Assembly (NCBI GenBank): GCA_964529795.1
Contig: CAZGXM010000006.1
Location: 7,048-71,047, forward strand
Source: CAZGXM01 sp964529795
GTDB taxonomy: Bacteria > Bacillota > JADQBR01
Reading direction: 5' to 3'
DNA length: 64,000 bases
The notes under the pieces are model-generated. The model was not told the origin of the DNA, made no database searches, and saw nothing but the letters and a program-made list of their open reading frames with translations. Each line of letters begins with the position of its first letter. Within the stretch, counting starts at the first letter, position 1. A program made the translations under genes and the position numbers. This document shows positions 52,336-62,185 of this stretch, piece by piece.

Positions 52336-53688
52336 CTACCCCCTCAAGTTATTGACCAGCTTTTTAAATAACGCACCCCGTTCCTCATAACTGTTAAACA
52401 TATCCCAACTGGCACAGGCCGGAGACAGCAGCACAATATCTCCCGGTTGAGCAAGCTTTTGTGCCAAAGGCACCGCCTGCCGGTAACTGTCCACCCTGCG
52501 CACTGCCTGGTAACCTTCACTTGCCAGGGCTGCATGTATATCTTCTGCTGCTTCGCCCAGCAGGATTATCACTTTCGCCTTTTCCTTGACTGCCCGGGCA
52601 AACCGGGTAAAATCACTGCCTTTGTTTTTCCCCCCGGCAATCAAAACAACGGGGTTGGGATATGCTTCCAGGGCCTTGACAGAGGCATCCGGGTTGGTCC
52701 CCTTGGAATCATTGATATACCTGACCCCATCAAGCTCACGGACAAATTCCAACCGGTGTTCCACTCCGGGGAATAAGGCCAATGTCTCTTTCATTCTTTC
52801 CGGGGTTAATCCCATTGCCCAGCCTGCGGCAACGGCAGCCAGGGCATTTTCAATATTGTGCGCGCCCTTAATGGCTACGTCTTCCACGGCAATGACGGGC
52901 AGTTCTTCTTCCTGCCTGACAGTAATTGTACCGTCCACCACGAAAACCCCTGTTTCTAAAATATGCCTGCTGCTGAAAAATATCACCTGTGCCGGTGTTT
53001 TCGCTGCCAGGTTCCTCACCCCGGGGTCATCATAGTTCAACACCGTGTAGTCTACTGCCGATTGTGCCTGAAATATTTTTGCCTTGGCCGCAGCATAGTT
53101 TTCCATACTGCCGTGCCGGTCCAGGTGATCCGGGGTGATGTTCAAAATCACAGCCACCCGGGGGTGGAATTTTTCCACCCATTCCAGTTGAAAACTGCTG
53201 ACCTCCAAGACCGTTACGTGACAGTCAGTAGTATTTTTTACTTCGCCAATCAGCGGTGTGCCGATATTTCCCGCGACTACCACCGGCACCCCGGCACGAG
53301 CAAACATTTCTCCCATCAGGGCAGTAGTGGTGGTTTTGCCGTTGGTCCCGGTGACAGCCACCACTTCACCGCGGGTAAAGCGGTGAGCAAGTTCCAACTC
53401 GCTCCAAACAGGAATCCCGGATTGCACCGCCTCTATAAAGGGCTGCTCTGTCGCCGGCACTCCGGGACTGGCAATAACCAGGTCAAATTGCCCTGTCACA
53501 GGGGGGTAACCGCCCGTTATCACGTCAACACCTGCATTTTTTAATTTTTCCGTCACCCCGGGCAAAGCTTTCGCATCCTTGATATCACAAGCGGTAACTA
53601 TTGCACCTTGTCCCGCCAACGTTAAAGCCGCAGCCATGCCGCTGCGTGCCATGCCCACCACCAGTACCCTGACACCTGCCACATCCAC
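52336..53688 (-). CDS. murD: UDP-N-acetylmuramoylalanine-D-glutamate ligase
   Basis: Adds D-glutamate. The 450-residue product has VLVVGMARSGMAAALTLAGQ, the P-loop VAVTGTNGKTTTTALMGEMF, LNITPDHLDRHGSMENYAAA and YINDSKGTNPDASVKALEAY. It starts 24 nt after mraY in the minus-strand direction and nearly touches ftsW. Confidence 0.96.
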   Translation of the reverse strand: MDVAGVRVLVVGMARSGMAAALTLAGQGAIVTACDIKDAKALPGVTEKLKNAGVDVITGGYPPVTGQFDLVIASPGVPATEQPFIEAVQSGIPVWSELELAHRFTRGEVVAVTGTNGKTTTTALMGEMFARAGVPVVVAGNIGTPLIGEVKNTTDCHVTVLEVSSFQLEWVEKFHPRVAVILNITPDHLDRHGSMENYAAAKAKIFQAQSAVDYTVLNYDDPGVRNLAAKTPAQVIFFSSRHILETGVFVVDGTITVRQEEELPVIAVEDVAIKGAHNIENALAAVAAGWAMGLTPERMKETLALFPGVEHRLEFVRELDGVRYINDSKGTNPDASVKALEAYPNPVVLIAGGKNKGSDFTRFARAVKEKAKVIILLGEAAEDIHAALASEGYQAVRRVDSYRQAVPLAQKLAQPGDIVLLSPACASWDMFNSYEERGALFKKLVNNLRG

Positions 53689-53712
53689 AAGTTACACCTC
53701 TCTTAATTAAGC

Positions 53713-54675
53713 TTAGACAAAATTATGTAATGCGCCAATTCCCAGTAATGCGGACAAAAAGGACAGTACCCAGAAGGTGCTCACCACCCTCTGTTCCGAC
53801 CAGCCCAGAAGTTCAAAATGATGGTGTAAAGGACTCATCCGGAATACCCTTTTACCGGTCAATCTGAAGGAAATTACCTGAATGATTACAGATAAAGCCT
53901 CAATGACAAACAGCCCGCCCACCAGGGGTAAAATTAACTCCGTTTTTGTCAGTATCGCCATGGCAGCCAGTGCCGCTCCCAAAGCCAATGAACCCGTATC
54001 CCCCATAAAAATCTTGGCGGGATACCTGTTAAATACCAAAAAGCCGCCGCAACCCCCGGCAACAGCCAGTGCAAACACCAATAGGTCCGTATTGTCTGTT
54101 GTCAGGGCAATCAGTGCGTATGCCAAACTGCTGAACACCATTGACCCGGCAGCCAAACCATCCAAACCGTCAGTTAAATTAACGGCATTGGTAGTACCCA
54201 TTAATACCAGCAGGGCAAAGGGGTAATACCAAAAGCCCAGTTCCCGGGAAACGTGTGCCAGGGGGACGGTAACATAGGTGCCACGGCTCAAATACCCGGA
54301 AGCCATGTATGCCAAAAACAGACCCAATAAAAGCTGTGCCAGCAGTTTGTCCCTGGCCCGCAAGCCCAAGGAACGACCCCTGGCAATTTTTATAAAATCG
54401 TCGGCAAAACCAATGGCACCATGGCCCAGGGTTACCACCAGCGCCACTGCAATTTCCGCAGTGACTTTTGTGCTCAGTAAAACGGCAATGACAATCCCTG
54501 CCAGAAACATTACCCCGCCCGTGGTGGGTGTTCCCGCTTTGCGAAAATGAGCACTGGGGCCGTCCCGGCGAACATGTTGTCCAAATTTTAGTTTTCGAAA
54601 AAACGGTATCAGCACCGGCCCGGACAATACCGTAATGAAAAAAGATAACGCTATAGGCCAAAGAAAGTTATTCAT
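53713..54675 (-). CDS. mraY: Phospho-MurNAc-pentapeptide transferase
   Basis: Makes lipid I by transferring phospho-MurNAc-pentapeptide to undecaprenyl phosphate. The 320-residue, ten-span product has RDGPSAHFRKAGTPTTGGVM, the catalytic GFADDFIKIARGRSLGLRAR and NAVNLTDGLDGLAAGSMVF, and the late FRMSPLHHHFELLGWSEQRV motif. Confidence 0.96.
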   Translation of the reverse strand: MNNFLWPIALSFFITVLSGPVLIPFFRKLKFGQHVRRDGPSAHFRKAGTPTTGGVMFLAGIVIAVLLSTKVTAEIAVALVVTLGHGAIGFADDFIKIARGRSLGLRARDKLLAQLLLGLFLAYMASGYLSRGTYVTVPLAHVSRELGFWYYPFALLVLMGTTNAVNLTDGLDGLAAGSMVFSSLAYALIALTTDNTDLLVFALAVAGGCGGFLVFNRYPAKIFMGDTGSLALGAALAAMAILTKTELILPLVGGLFVIEALSVIIQVISFRLTGKRVFRMSPLHHHFELLGWSEQRVVSTFWVLSFLSALLGIGALHNFV

Positions 54676-54677
54676 GC

Positions 54678-56042
54678 TTAATCCCCTGCCTGCATCAGTC
54701 CCAGTACAATGACTTCCATTTTCATACCGCGTGACCCTTTAACCAGCACCGTATCCCCCTGCCGCAAAATAGCCTTCACCGCCCGGAGCGCCTGCTCCGT
54801 ATCCTGAAAATGACTCACCTTCTCTTTAGCCATTCCCTGTCGCAGTGCTTCCTCACCTATTATACCAGCCAAATCGCCCACAGTAACTAAATAGTCCAAA
54901 CCTAATTCCACCGCCTGGCGGCCTACTTCTTTATGACCGTTTACGGCATAATCTCCCAGTTCAAACATATCGCCCAGTACCGCCAGGCTGCGCCCGGCGG
55001 CAACCTCCTTTAAAATTTTTAAGGATGCTATGGTTGAGGAAGGATTGGCGTTGTAAGCATCATTTATTATTTTAGTCCCTTTCACGCCTCGAACCATTTC
55101 CAGCCGCATGGAGGAAAGGGAAAGGTTTTTCAACCCGTTTACCAGTAACTGCCCGGGAACTGCCAATAAACTACCCACAGCCAGTGCTGCCAGTGCATTG
55201 CGGACATTATGCAATCCCGGCAGGGGCAATTGGAATTCCTGACCTCCCAAAGCGGGAACAAAAAAATACATCTGCCAGCCTCTCCGTTCTATATTCACTG
55301 CCCGAATTTCATTACCTTCATCCAGACCAAAATAGATTACCTTTCCTTTAAATTGTTTCCCCAATGCCCGGCACCAGGAATCGTCACCATTCAATACTGC
55401 CGTACCATCCGCGGAAAGACCGGTCAGCAATTCACCTTTGGCCGCAGCGATATTTGCCATGGAACCCAGTAGTTCCAGGTGGGTGGCAGCGATATTGGTA
55501 ATAACACCGATATCAGGCCGGGCAATCTTTGTCAGTGCTCTGATTTGGTTTCTGCCCCGCATGGCCATCTCCACCACCACCGCTTGGTGGTCGGGATTTA
55601 ACTGCAGCAGCGTCAGGGGAAGGCCTATTTCATTGTTAAAGTTCCCTTCGGTTTTCAAGGTGCGATACTTGGTACTGAGTATTGCGGCAATCATATCCTT
55701 GGTGGTGGTCTTACCATTGCTGCCCGTTACTGCCACCACAGGGATCGCCAATTTTTCCAGTTGTTTTTTTGCCAGCAGCTGCAAAGACTGGAGCGTATCC
55801 GCCACAATTATCTGGGGCAGCGGTATGTCACTGCGGAATGCACTTACCACGGCGCCGCTGGCCCCTTTTTCATAAGCCTGGACCAAAAATTCGTGCCCGT
55901 CCCGTTCACCTTTCAGGGCAAAGAATAATTCACCCTGTTTCAAGGCACGGGTGTCTATGGAAAATCCTGCTATCCGGTTGGCGCCGTCTCCTTCCAACCG
56001 CCCCCCCAGCTCCCTGGCCACGGTAAAAAGTGTATTTAACAT
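54678..56042 (-). CDS. murF: UDP-MurNAc-tripeptide-D-Ala-D-Ala ligase
   Basis: Completes the UDP-MurNAc-pentapeptide. The 454-residue product has FSIDTRALKQGELFFALKGE, the P-loop VAVTGSNGKTTTKDMIAAIL and INDAYNANPSSTIASLKIL, all diagnostic. It overlaps murE by 7 nt, so the two are translationally coupled. Confidence 0.96.
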   Translation of the reverse strand: MLNTLFTVARELGGRLEGDGANRIAGFSIDTRALKQGELFFALKGERDGHEFLVQAYEKGASGAVVSAFRSDIPLPQIIVADTLQSLQLLAKKQLEKLAIPVVAVTGSNGKTTTKDMIAAILSTKYRTLKTEGNFNNEIGLPLTLLQLNPDHQAVVVEMAMRGRNQIRALTKIARPDIGVITNIAATHLELLGSMANIAAAKGELLTGLSADGTAVLNGDDSWCRALGKQFKGKVIYFGLDEGNEIRAVNIERRGWQMYFFVPALGGQEFQLPLPGLHNVRNALAALAVGSLLAVPGQLLVNGLKNLSLSSMRLEMVRGVKGTKIINDAYNANPSSTIASLKILKEVAAGRSLAVLGDMFELGDYAVNGHKEVGRQAVELGLDYLVTVGDLAGIIGEEALRQGMAKEKVSHFQDTEQALRAVKAILRQGDTVLVKGSRGMKMEVIVLGLMQAGD

Positions 56043-57496
56043 CCATGCCGCCCCCGTAAAATCTCTTTTGCAACTTCCCGGTCATCAAAAGGGTACGTCT
56101 TTCCCTTGACTTCCTGGTAAGTCTCGTGTCCTTTGCCGGCGATAATCACCATATCTCCTTTTGCCGCCACGGACAAAGCGTAGGCAATGGCATCCCGCCG
56201 GTCTACGATAACCGTATATTCCCGGGTGTGTTTTTTGACACCGGGCAGGATATCCTCAATGATATCCCCGGGTTCCTCACTACGAGGGTTATCAGAGGTA
56301 ACCACGGTATAATCACTGATTTTTGCCGCTACCTCCCCCATTAAAGGACGTTTGCCACGGTCCCGGTCACCCCCGCAGCCAAACACCGTAATCAACCGCC
56401 CGCTAACAAACTCCCTGGCTGCAGTCAAAATATTTTCCAAACTGTCCGGCGTATGCGCGTAATCCACTATCACCGTAAAATCCTGGCCGCAATCCACCCG
56501 TTGAAAACGCCCGGCCACACCTTTGACGGTTTTCAGTGCGCTACTGATAACAGCGGGGGCAATTCCTTCCGCCAATGCCACCGCTGCCGCTGCGGTGGCA
56601 TTATAGACGGTAAACAGCCCGGGAGTTTCCAGGTTTACGGAAAATACGGTGTCCTTGTAGGCAATATCAAACTTGACACCGTCGGAACCGAGATGGATAT
56701 TGACCGCCCTCACTGCTGCATCCGGATGCCGCCCGTAAGTGATCAGCGGCACCGGTGACACCTTTTGCAGGTAAGGGAAACTATTGACGTCGTCCATGTT
56801 TACCACCCCGTGGGCATCGCCGGCCAGCCGCGCAAACAGTTTCCCTTTGGCATGGAGGTAAGACTGTAAGTCCGGGTGAAAGTCCAGGTGATCCTGACTG
56901 AGGTTGGTAAAAATAGCCCCGCGAAAGTCAATCTGGTCAACGCGGTGCAGTTCCAGCGCATGGGATGATACCTCCATAACCGCATGAGTAACCCCTTCAT
57001 CCACCATTCTGCGAAAAATGCCCTGAATTTCCAAAGATTCCGGTGTGGTCCGGACTGCTGCCAATTTTTTATCGCCCAACCAGTTGCCGATAGTGCCCAA
57101 TACCCCCGCCGTACAGCCTTGTTTCCGAAATATTTCCCTGAGCAAGTGACAGGTGGTGGTTTTACCGTTAGTACCGGTAACAGCGTACACTTTCAACTGC
57201 CGCGAAGGGTGTTGATAAAAATTGGCGCTTAAAACCGCCAGGGCCCTGCGGCTGTCTGTTACCTGCACAACCGTTACGTCATCGCGTTTGCCATTTTTGC
57301 CGACCACCACGGCAACCGCACCATTTTGAACTGCCTGTTCAATAAAGTCATGCCCGTCCATTTTAAAACCGGTAATTGCCACAAATACGAATCCCGGTTT
57401 AACCTGCCGGGAATCGTAGGCAACTCCCCGGATACTTACATTCTTTTCTCCAAAAATACTTGCTTCCAATCCTTCAACCAGGTCAACCAGCCGCAT
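56036..57496 (-). CDS. murE: UDP-MurNAc-tripeptide synthetase
   Basis: Adds the third residue of the stem peptide. The 486-residue product has GVAYDSRQVKPGFVFVAITG, the P-loop YAVTGTNGKTTTCHLLREIF and VDYAHTPDSLENILTAAREF. The motif TSDNPRSEEPGDI contains the DNPR sequence found in enzymes that add meso-diaminopimelate rather than lysine, so DAP-type peptidoglycan is likely. Confidence 0.96.
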   Translation of the reverse strand: MRLVDLVEGLEASIFGEKNVSIRGVAYDSRQVKPGFVFVAITGFKMDGHDFIEQAVQNGAVAVVVGKNGKRDDVTVVQVTDSRRALAVLSANFYQHPSRQLKVYAVTGTNGKTTTCHLLREIFRKQGCTAGVLGTIGNWLGDKKLAAVRTTPESLEIQGIFRRMVDEGVTHAVMEVSSHALELHRVDQIDFRGAIFTNLSQDHLDFHPDLQSYLHAKGKLFARLAGDAHGVVNMDDVNSFPYLQKVSPVPLITYGRHPDAAVRAVNIHLGSDGVKFDIAYKDTVFSVNLETPGLFTVYNATAAAAVALAEGIAPAVISSALKTVKGVAGRFQRVDCGQDFTVIVDYAHTPDSLENILTAAREFVSGRLITVFGCGGDRDRGKRPLMGEVAAKISDYTVVTSDNPRSEEPGDIIEDILPGVKKHTREYTVIVDRRDAIAYALSVAAKGDMVIIAGKGHETYQEVKGKTYPFDDREVAKEILRGRHGC

Positions 57497-57554
57497 ACCA
57501 TCCCCTCCAAGCCGCTATCTTCATATTGTTTCCTGTGTTGGAAAATATATTCAG

Positions 57555-59702
57555 TTATGGTCCCATGGCAGGCTGAGCCGGGGGTTCTTTAAAGATAACA
57601 TAAACTGCAGTACCGGGCCTTACCCGGGTTCCCGGTACAGGTCGCTGCTCCACGGCAGCTCCGGACCCCTGGGGTTTTAACACCAGGCCCATTGCCTCCA
57701 GCAGCCGTGCCGCCCGGAGTATCCGTTTGCCGGTAATATCCGGCACAATTACCTCCGAATCACGGGGAGCGCCGCCGCCTAATTTGAGCAGCACCTGACT
57801 GCCTGCAGCCACTCTGGTCTGCGCCACGGGTACCTGTCCTATCACAGTCCCACCTTCGCCGGAAATTTTCGGTACAAGACCGGCCGCCTTGATGGCAATG
57901 GCAGCTTGTTCCACCGGCAGTGAAGTTACATCGGGCACCAGCACTTCCTTCTTATCCCCGGTTTTCTCTTTCTTTTCTTCCTCCTTTCGGGAAAACTGCC
58001 GGGGTACCCCCAAATAGCGCAGGCTGTCCTCCATCACCCGTTTAAAGATGGGTGCGGCCACTGTGCCGCCGTAATACGGGTAACCCTGAGGTTCATCCAC
58101 CAGCACCAGTATGGCCAACTGCGGGTCATTCGCCGGCGCAAACCCGAGAAATGATGCCACGTATTTACCCTGTTGATAACCGCCGGCACCGGCTTTCTGG
58201 GCAGTTCCGGTTTTTCCCGCCACCCGGTAGCCTTCTATGAAGGCATTTTTCCCTGTCCCTTCACTGACCACACTTTCCAGTATCAGGGCCAGTTTCCGGG
58301 CCGTCTCTTCAGAAATTACCGTCCGCACCTTTTCCGGCTCAATTTTCTTAACCACATTACCGTCCTTGTCCAATATTGCCTGCACCAGTTGAGGTCGCAT
58401 CAGCTTCCCGCCGTTGGCAACGGCGGATGCCGCAGTTATCAGCTGGATGGGTGTCACTGCAATTGCTTGCCCGATGGAAATGGTGGCAATATTAATCTTT
58501 TTTAATTTATCCTTGGGGATCATTATTCCTTTGGCTTCACCGGGCAAATCAATTCCCGTCTGCTGACCAAAACCAAAACCCTTGATATACTGGTAAAATA
58601 ATCCTGTTTCCTTCTCCTCCACCCGCAAACCCACTTCCACAAAAACCGGGTTGCAGGAATTCTGCACACCCTCAGTAAAGCTCTGACTGCCGTGGGGCCG
58701 GTAATAACGCCAGCACTTGATCCTTTCCGAACCCACCTTCACGTAACCCGGGTCATAAAACCGGTCGTCAGGTTTCACCACACCTTCTTCCAGCGCAGTG
58801 GACGCAGTAACAATTTTAAACGTGGAACCCGGTTCATAGGCGTTGGAAACAGCTATATTACGCCAGGTCTGCGGAGGATACTCGCGGAATTTATTCGGGT
58901 CATAATTGGGCCTGCTGGCCAGGGCCAAAATATGCCCGGTTTTTGGCTCCATAACAATGATAGTAGCACTTTTGGGATTGGTGGGACCGGACACCAGGGC
59001 ATCCAATTCCCGTTCTGCAATATACTGAATGGTTTGGTCTATGGTCAATTGCAGGCTCAAACCATCCTCGGGCGGGTAATATTGATGCAGGGCCTGGGGA
59101 ATCTGGCGGCCGCCGGCATCATACTCAATCACTATCCGCCCGGGAGTTCCTTTTAACACTTTATCATACATTACCTCCAAACCTTCCAGCCCCTGGTTAT
59201 CCACTCCGGCAAAGCCCAGCAGGTGTGATGCCAAGGTCCCTTTGGGGTAAAAGCGCTGGCTCTCTTCTACTATCTTAATTCCCGGCAGGTTTGCTTTCTT
59301 TATCTTTGCTGCCTGTGCAAAGGAAACCTTCCGTTTAACCCACATGAAGGAACGATTTCTGGTTATGATTTCGAAAACCTTTTCCGGTGACATGTCAAGA
59401 ATATCCGCAAGCGTTCTCGCGGTTTCCTCAGCCCGCTTCGACCGGTTAACCTCCGGGGGCAGGGCATAAACAGAATCCGCCGAAATACTGATAGCAAGTT
59501 TATTGCCGTTCCGGTCGTAAATGGTCCCCCGTTTTGCTTCTACCGGCACCTCTCGCAGCCGGGCTTCCAAAGCTTTCTGCCGGAATTCGTCACCGTGGAC
59601 AAACTGCACCCAGGTCAGTCTGATGACCAATAAAAAAAGAACACAGGTAAAGAAAATAAAAAGCTGCGTTGTGCGCTTTCGAATAATCAACCTTGTGCTC
59701 AT
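57555..59702 (-). CDS. ftsI: Class B penicillin-binding protein with PASTA domains (FtsI/SpoVD)
   Basis: Septal peptidoglycan transpeptidase. From ATG 59702 the product has 715 residues: a short cytoplasmic part, one span (about 13-33), a dimerisation domain, and the transpeptidase domain with catalytic SxxK in NAYEPGSTFKIVTASTAL, SCN in GVQNSCNPVFVEVG and KTG in YRVAGKTGTAQKAG. Two PASTA repeats close the protein (VLVPDVTSLPVEQAAIAIK and VIVPDITGKRILRAARLLE). The single gene may serve in both division and sporulation. Confidence 0.94.
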   Translation of the reverse strand: MSTRLIIRKRTTQLFIFFTCVLFLLVIRLTWVQFVHGDEFRQKALEARLREVPVEAKRGTIYDRNGNKLAISISADSVYALPPEVNRSKRAEETARTLADILDMSPEKVFEIITRNRSFMWVKRKVSFAQAAKIKKANLPGIKIVEESQRFYPKGTLASHLLGFAGVDNQGLEGLEVMYDKVLKGTPGRIVIEYDAGGRQIPQALHQYYPPEDGLSLQLTIDQTIQYIAERELDALVSGPTNPKSATIIVMEPKTGHILALASRPNYDPNKFREYPPQTWRNIAVSNAYEPGSTFKIVTASTALEEGVVKPDDRFYDPGYVKVGSERIKCWRYYRPHGSQSFTEGVQNSCNPVFVEVGLRVEEKETGLFYQYIKGFGFGQQTGIDLPGEAKGIMIPKDKLKKINIATISIGQAIAVTPIQLITAASAVANGGKLMRPQLVQAILDKDGNVVKKIEPEKVRTVISEETARKLALILESVVSEGTGKNAFIEGYRVAGKTGTAQKAGAGGYQQGKYVASFLGFAPANDPQLAILVLVDEPQGYPYYGGTVAAPIFKRVMEDSLRYLGVPRQFSRKEEEKKEKTGDKKEVLVPDVTSLPVEQAAIAIKAAGLVPKISGEGGTVIGQVPVAQTRVAAGSQVLLKLGGGAPRDSEVIVPDITGKRILRAARLLEAMGLVLKPQGSGAAVEQRPVPGTRVRPGTAVYVIFKEPPAQPAMGP

Positions 59703-59763
59703 CACCAACCTCACCTCAGGATATGAAAATTTTTTAGACACCGGAGGCGAGTGTTATTCAACT

Positions 59764-60279
59764 TTATAGCTGGGACGCCTCAACCTGTGAAATACCTCCG
59801 ACCCACCGGGAAACCATATGGGCAATAATTTGCATAAACCCTACTTCACTCTTGGGTGAATTCTCGTGACCCAAGCTCTTGGGCTCATCTGCCAATTTTA
59901 CAGAAGCAGCAGGTTGTTGCGGCAGTGGTGTTACCAGCCTAAATTGCTGTACATTTGGCTCACGCATGCCCAATTTGGTGCTGGCGATAACAGCTACCCG
60001 CTCCGGTGAACTGAGCCTCGCAATTTCCAATTGTAAATGCTCGTTTTCCTTTTTTAAAGCGCCAATTTGTTTTTTCAATTGGTTTATGTCGTTCCCCAAT
60101 ACAGATAACTCTACATACTTTGCCGTCATAAACAAACCAGAAAGAAAAGCAATCATGACCATTATTACCAGCAGCGGCTTGGACAAAAAATATGCGTGTC
60201 TCACCGCCTCTGGCCCGGACATGGGCGAATTATTGTCAAGTTGCCGGTACCGGTATTCCCGTTCTGGTGCTAATAACAA
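59764..60279 (-). CDS. ftsL: Cell division protein FtsL
   Basis: Small bitopic protein that joins FtsQ and the septal synthase. The 171-residue product has one span (about 33-53) followed by a heptad-type coiled coil, NDINQLKKQIGALKKENEHL then QLEIARLSSPERVAVIASTK LGM, the FtsL/DivIC pattern ending in the conserved LGM motif. The C-terminal 60 residues beyond are longer than usual and low in complexity. The start is TTG at 60279 behind GAGGGTG. Confidence 0.8.
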   Translation of the reverse strand: MLLAPEREYRYRQLDNNSPMSGPEAVRHAYFLSKPLLVIMVMIAFLSGLFMTAKYVELSVLGNDINQLKKQIGALKKENEHLQLEIARLSSPERVAVIASTKLGMREPNVQQFRLVTPLPQQPAASVKLADEPKSLGHENSPKSEVGFMQIIAHMVSRWVGGISQVEASQL

Positions 60280-60312
60280 GCTTATTCACCCTCTTTCGGC
60301 TTTAGAACATTC

Positions 60313-61248
60313 TCATAACTTCTCTGCCGCTCTCACCTTGGCGCTGCGCGCCCGGGGATTTGTCGCAACTTCCTCTTTTGACGGAAGCAACGGCTTGGAG
60401 GTGAGAATGCGCACTTCTTTTTGGGCGCCGCATGCGCAAACCGGAAGACCGGGGGGACATTTACAAGTTTCTGCCAGGTCTCTAAACGTCTGCTTGACGA
60501 TGCGGTCCTCCAGAGAATGAAAGGTTATTACTACCATTCGCCCGCCGGGTTTTAAAAGCTCAATACCGCTTTTCAAGGCTGTAGGAATAACTTCCAGTTC
60601 ACGGTTAACTGCAATCCGCAGGGCTTGGAAAGTCCGTTTGGCGGGATGGGGACCGGCTTTCCTCGCCCCGGCGGGAATTGCCTTTTTTATCACGTCTACC
60701 AGTTGCGTGGTAGTGGTAATGGGCTCGCTGCTCCTTGTTTCCACAATAAACCGGGCAATGCGGCTGGCCCAGCGTTCCTCACCGTAGAGTTTAATAATTC
60801 TGGTCAACTCATCTTCACTTAACCGATTGACCAACTGCCGGGCCGTGGTTTTCTGCCGGGTATCCATACGCATATCCAGTTCCGCTTCCTGTTGGTAGCT
60901 GAAGCCCCGGTCCGCCCGGTCCACCTGGTAAGAAGAAATACCCAGGTCAAAGAGAAAACCGTCCACAGCAGTTATATCCAGCTCGGCCGCCACTTGACTT
61001 AAATTAACAAAATTACTTTTAACTGTCTTGACCCTGCCAGCAAATTTTTTTAGCCTTACTGCAGCGGCAGCCAGGGCATCGGCATCCTGGTCCAAACCTA
61101 TCAACCGGCCTTTGTCGCCAAGTCGCCCGGCTATGGCTTCACTGTGGCCGCCGCCTCCCAAAGTGCAGTCAAAATATATCCCGTCGGGTTTGATATTTAA
61201 AAGTTCCAAACACTCTTCCAGCATTACCGGCCGGTGATAAAACTCCAT
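60313..61248 (-). CDS. rsmH: 16S rRNA (cytosine-1402-N4) methyltransferase
   Basis: Methylates C1402 in the ribosomal decoding site. The 311-residue product has HRPVMLEECLELLNIKPDGI, DCTLGGGGHSEAIAGRLGDK with the SAM-binding loop, FLFDLGISSYQVD, and late VVITFHSLEDRIVKQTFRDL. It is second in the cluster after mraZ, as usual. Confidence 0.96.
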   Translation of the reverse strand: MEFYHRPVMLEECLELLNIKPDGIYFDCTLGGGGHSEAIAGRLGDKGRLIGLDQDADALAAAAVRLKKFAGRVKTVKSNFVNLSQVAAELDITAVDGFLFDLGISSYQVDRADRGFSYQQEAELDMRMDTRQKTTARQLVNRLSEDELTRIIKLYGEERWASRIARFIVETRSSEPITTTTQLVDVIKKAIPAGARKAGPHPAKRTFQALRIAVNRELEVIPTALKSGIELLKPGGRMVVITFHSLEDRIVKQTFRDLAETCKCPPGLPVCACGAQKEVRILTSKPLLPSKEEVATNPRARSAKVRAAEKL

Positions 61249-61293
61249 TGCGGGTCACTTCTCCTTTGTCCCACGGGGTGGAAATTGGGAAAT

Positions 61294-61731
61294 TCAAAGT
61301 TCAATATCAAAATCAATAATTTTTTCAGCAATGTCTTCATAGTCCATTTCCGCTTCCGTACTGTATTTTTTCCAAGTCTCCTTACTCCAAATCTCCACCC
61401 GGGAAGAGACACCGATAACCACCACATCTTTCTCCAAGTTTGCATAACCGCGCAGATTAGCCGGTAATAAAATCCGCCCCTGTTTGTCCAGTTCACATTC
61501 GGTTGCTCCCGAGAAGAAAAACCGGACGAAAGCCCTGGCATCCTTTTTGGTAAAGGGTAATGCCCTTAACTTTTCTTCGAGAACTTTCCACTCCTGTGAG
61601 GGATAAACAAATAAACAATTGTCCAATCCTTTGGTAACCACAAAGGTTTCTCCCAGACCCTCCCTAAACTTGGCCGGGATAATCAGACGCCCTTTGCCGT
61701 CCACTGTATGAAAATACTCTCCCATAAACAT
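61294..61731 (-). CDS. mraZ: Transcriptional regulator MraZ
   Basis: MraZ is a double-SpoVT/AbrB-fold DNA-binding protein that controls its own division cluster. The 145-residue product from ATG 61731 has two copies of the fold, with FHTVDGKGRLIIPAKFREGL in the first and CELDKQGRILLPANLRGYA in the second. A longer frame to 61809 passes through the operator region and is not used. It is the first gene of the dcw operon. Confidence 0.95.
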   Translation of the reverse strand: MFMGEYFHTVDGKGRLIIPAKFREGLGETFVVTKGLDNCLFVYPSQEWKVLEEKLRALPFTKKDARAFVRFFFSGATECELDKQGRILLPANLRGYANLEKDVVVIGVSSRVEIWSKETWKKYSTEAEMDYEDIAEKIIDFDIEL

Positions 61732-61741
61732 AGGCGTCACT

Positions 61742-61786
61742 CCACTTTGTGGGTAAAATGCACCACTTTCCACCACTTTATACCAC
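61742..61786 (-). promoter_or_regulatory. MraZ-binding operator (GTGG repeats)
   Basis: On the minus strand GTGG occurs at 61783-61786, 61773-61776 and 61763-61766, an exact 10-bp period, and again at 61742-61745, 21 bp further on. GTGG-type direct repeats at 10-bp spacing just upstream of mraZ are the known binding pattern of MraZ. The repeats end 11 nt before the mraZ start. Confidence 0.85.
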
Positions 61787-61930
61787 CATATATTCTCGCT
61801 GCCCCACAAAATTCCTGCTCCGGCTGGAAAAAAATTTAAAAAAATTTTCTCCGGGCATAGTTTTTTGGAAAAAGATCAACCCTAAAATTACCGAATAGTA
61901 ATTGAGAAAAAATGCAAGGAGGTTTTTCCA

Positions 61931-62170
61931 GTGAACCAGGAACTGCAGGTAATAATGTGGACAGCCGGCATCCTGGCGATAATTTTTGCCGGCGGGCTGT
62001 ATTTTTGGGCAAAAAACCCCGTCACTCCCAAACCCACCATGTTTGAAGTGCGTGATGAAACCGAAGCGGAAATACTTACAGAAGTGGCAGACAGGGCGGA
62101 GGAACAAGCCAAACAGAGGGAAAAAGAAAATGAACCTCATTGTCAGGTTCACAAATTAAAAGAAAAATAA
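61931..62170 (+). CDS. Small membrane-anchored hypothetical protein
   Basis: A plus-strand gene divergent from mraZ. The 79-residue product has one N-terminal span (about 7-27) and a charged helical tail containing DETEAEILTEVADRAEEQAK and ending in Cys/His-Lys-rich HCQVHKLKEK. Start GTG at 61931 is behind AAGGAGG. No family recognised. Confidence 0.65.
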   Translation: MNQELQVIMWTAGILAIIFAGGLYFWAKNPVTPKPTMFEVRDETEAEILTEVADRAEEQAKQREKENEPHCQVHKLKEK

Positions 62171-62185
62171 GTTGTGCTTTTCGCT

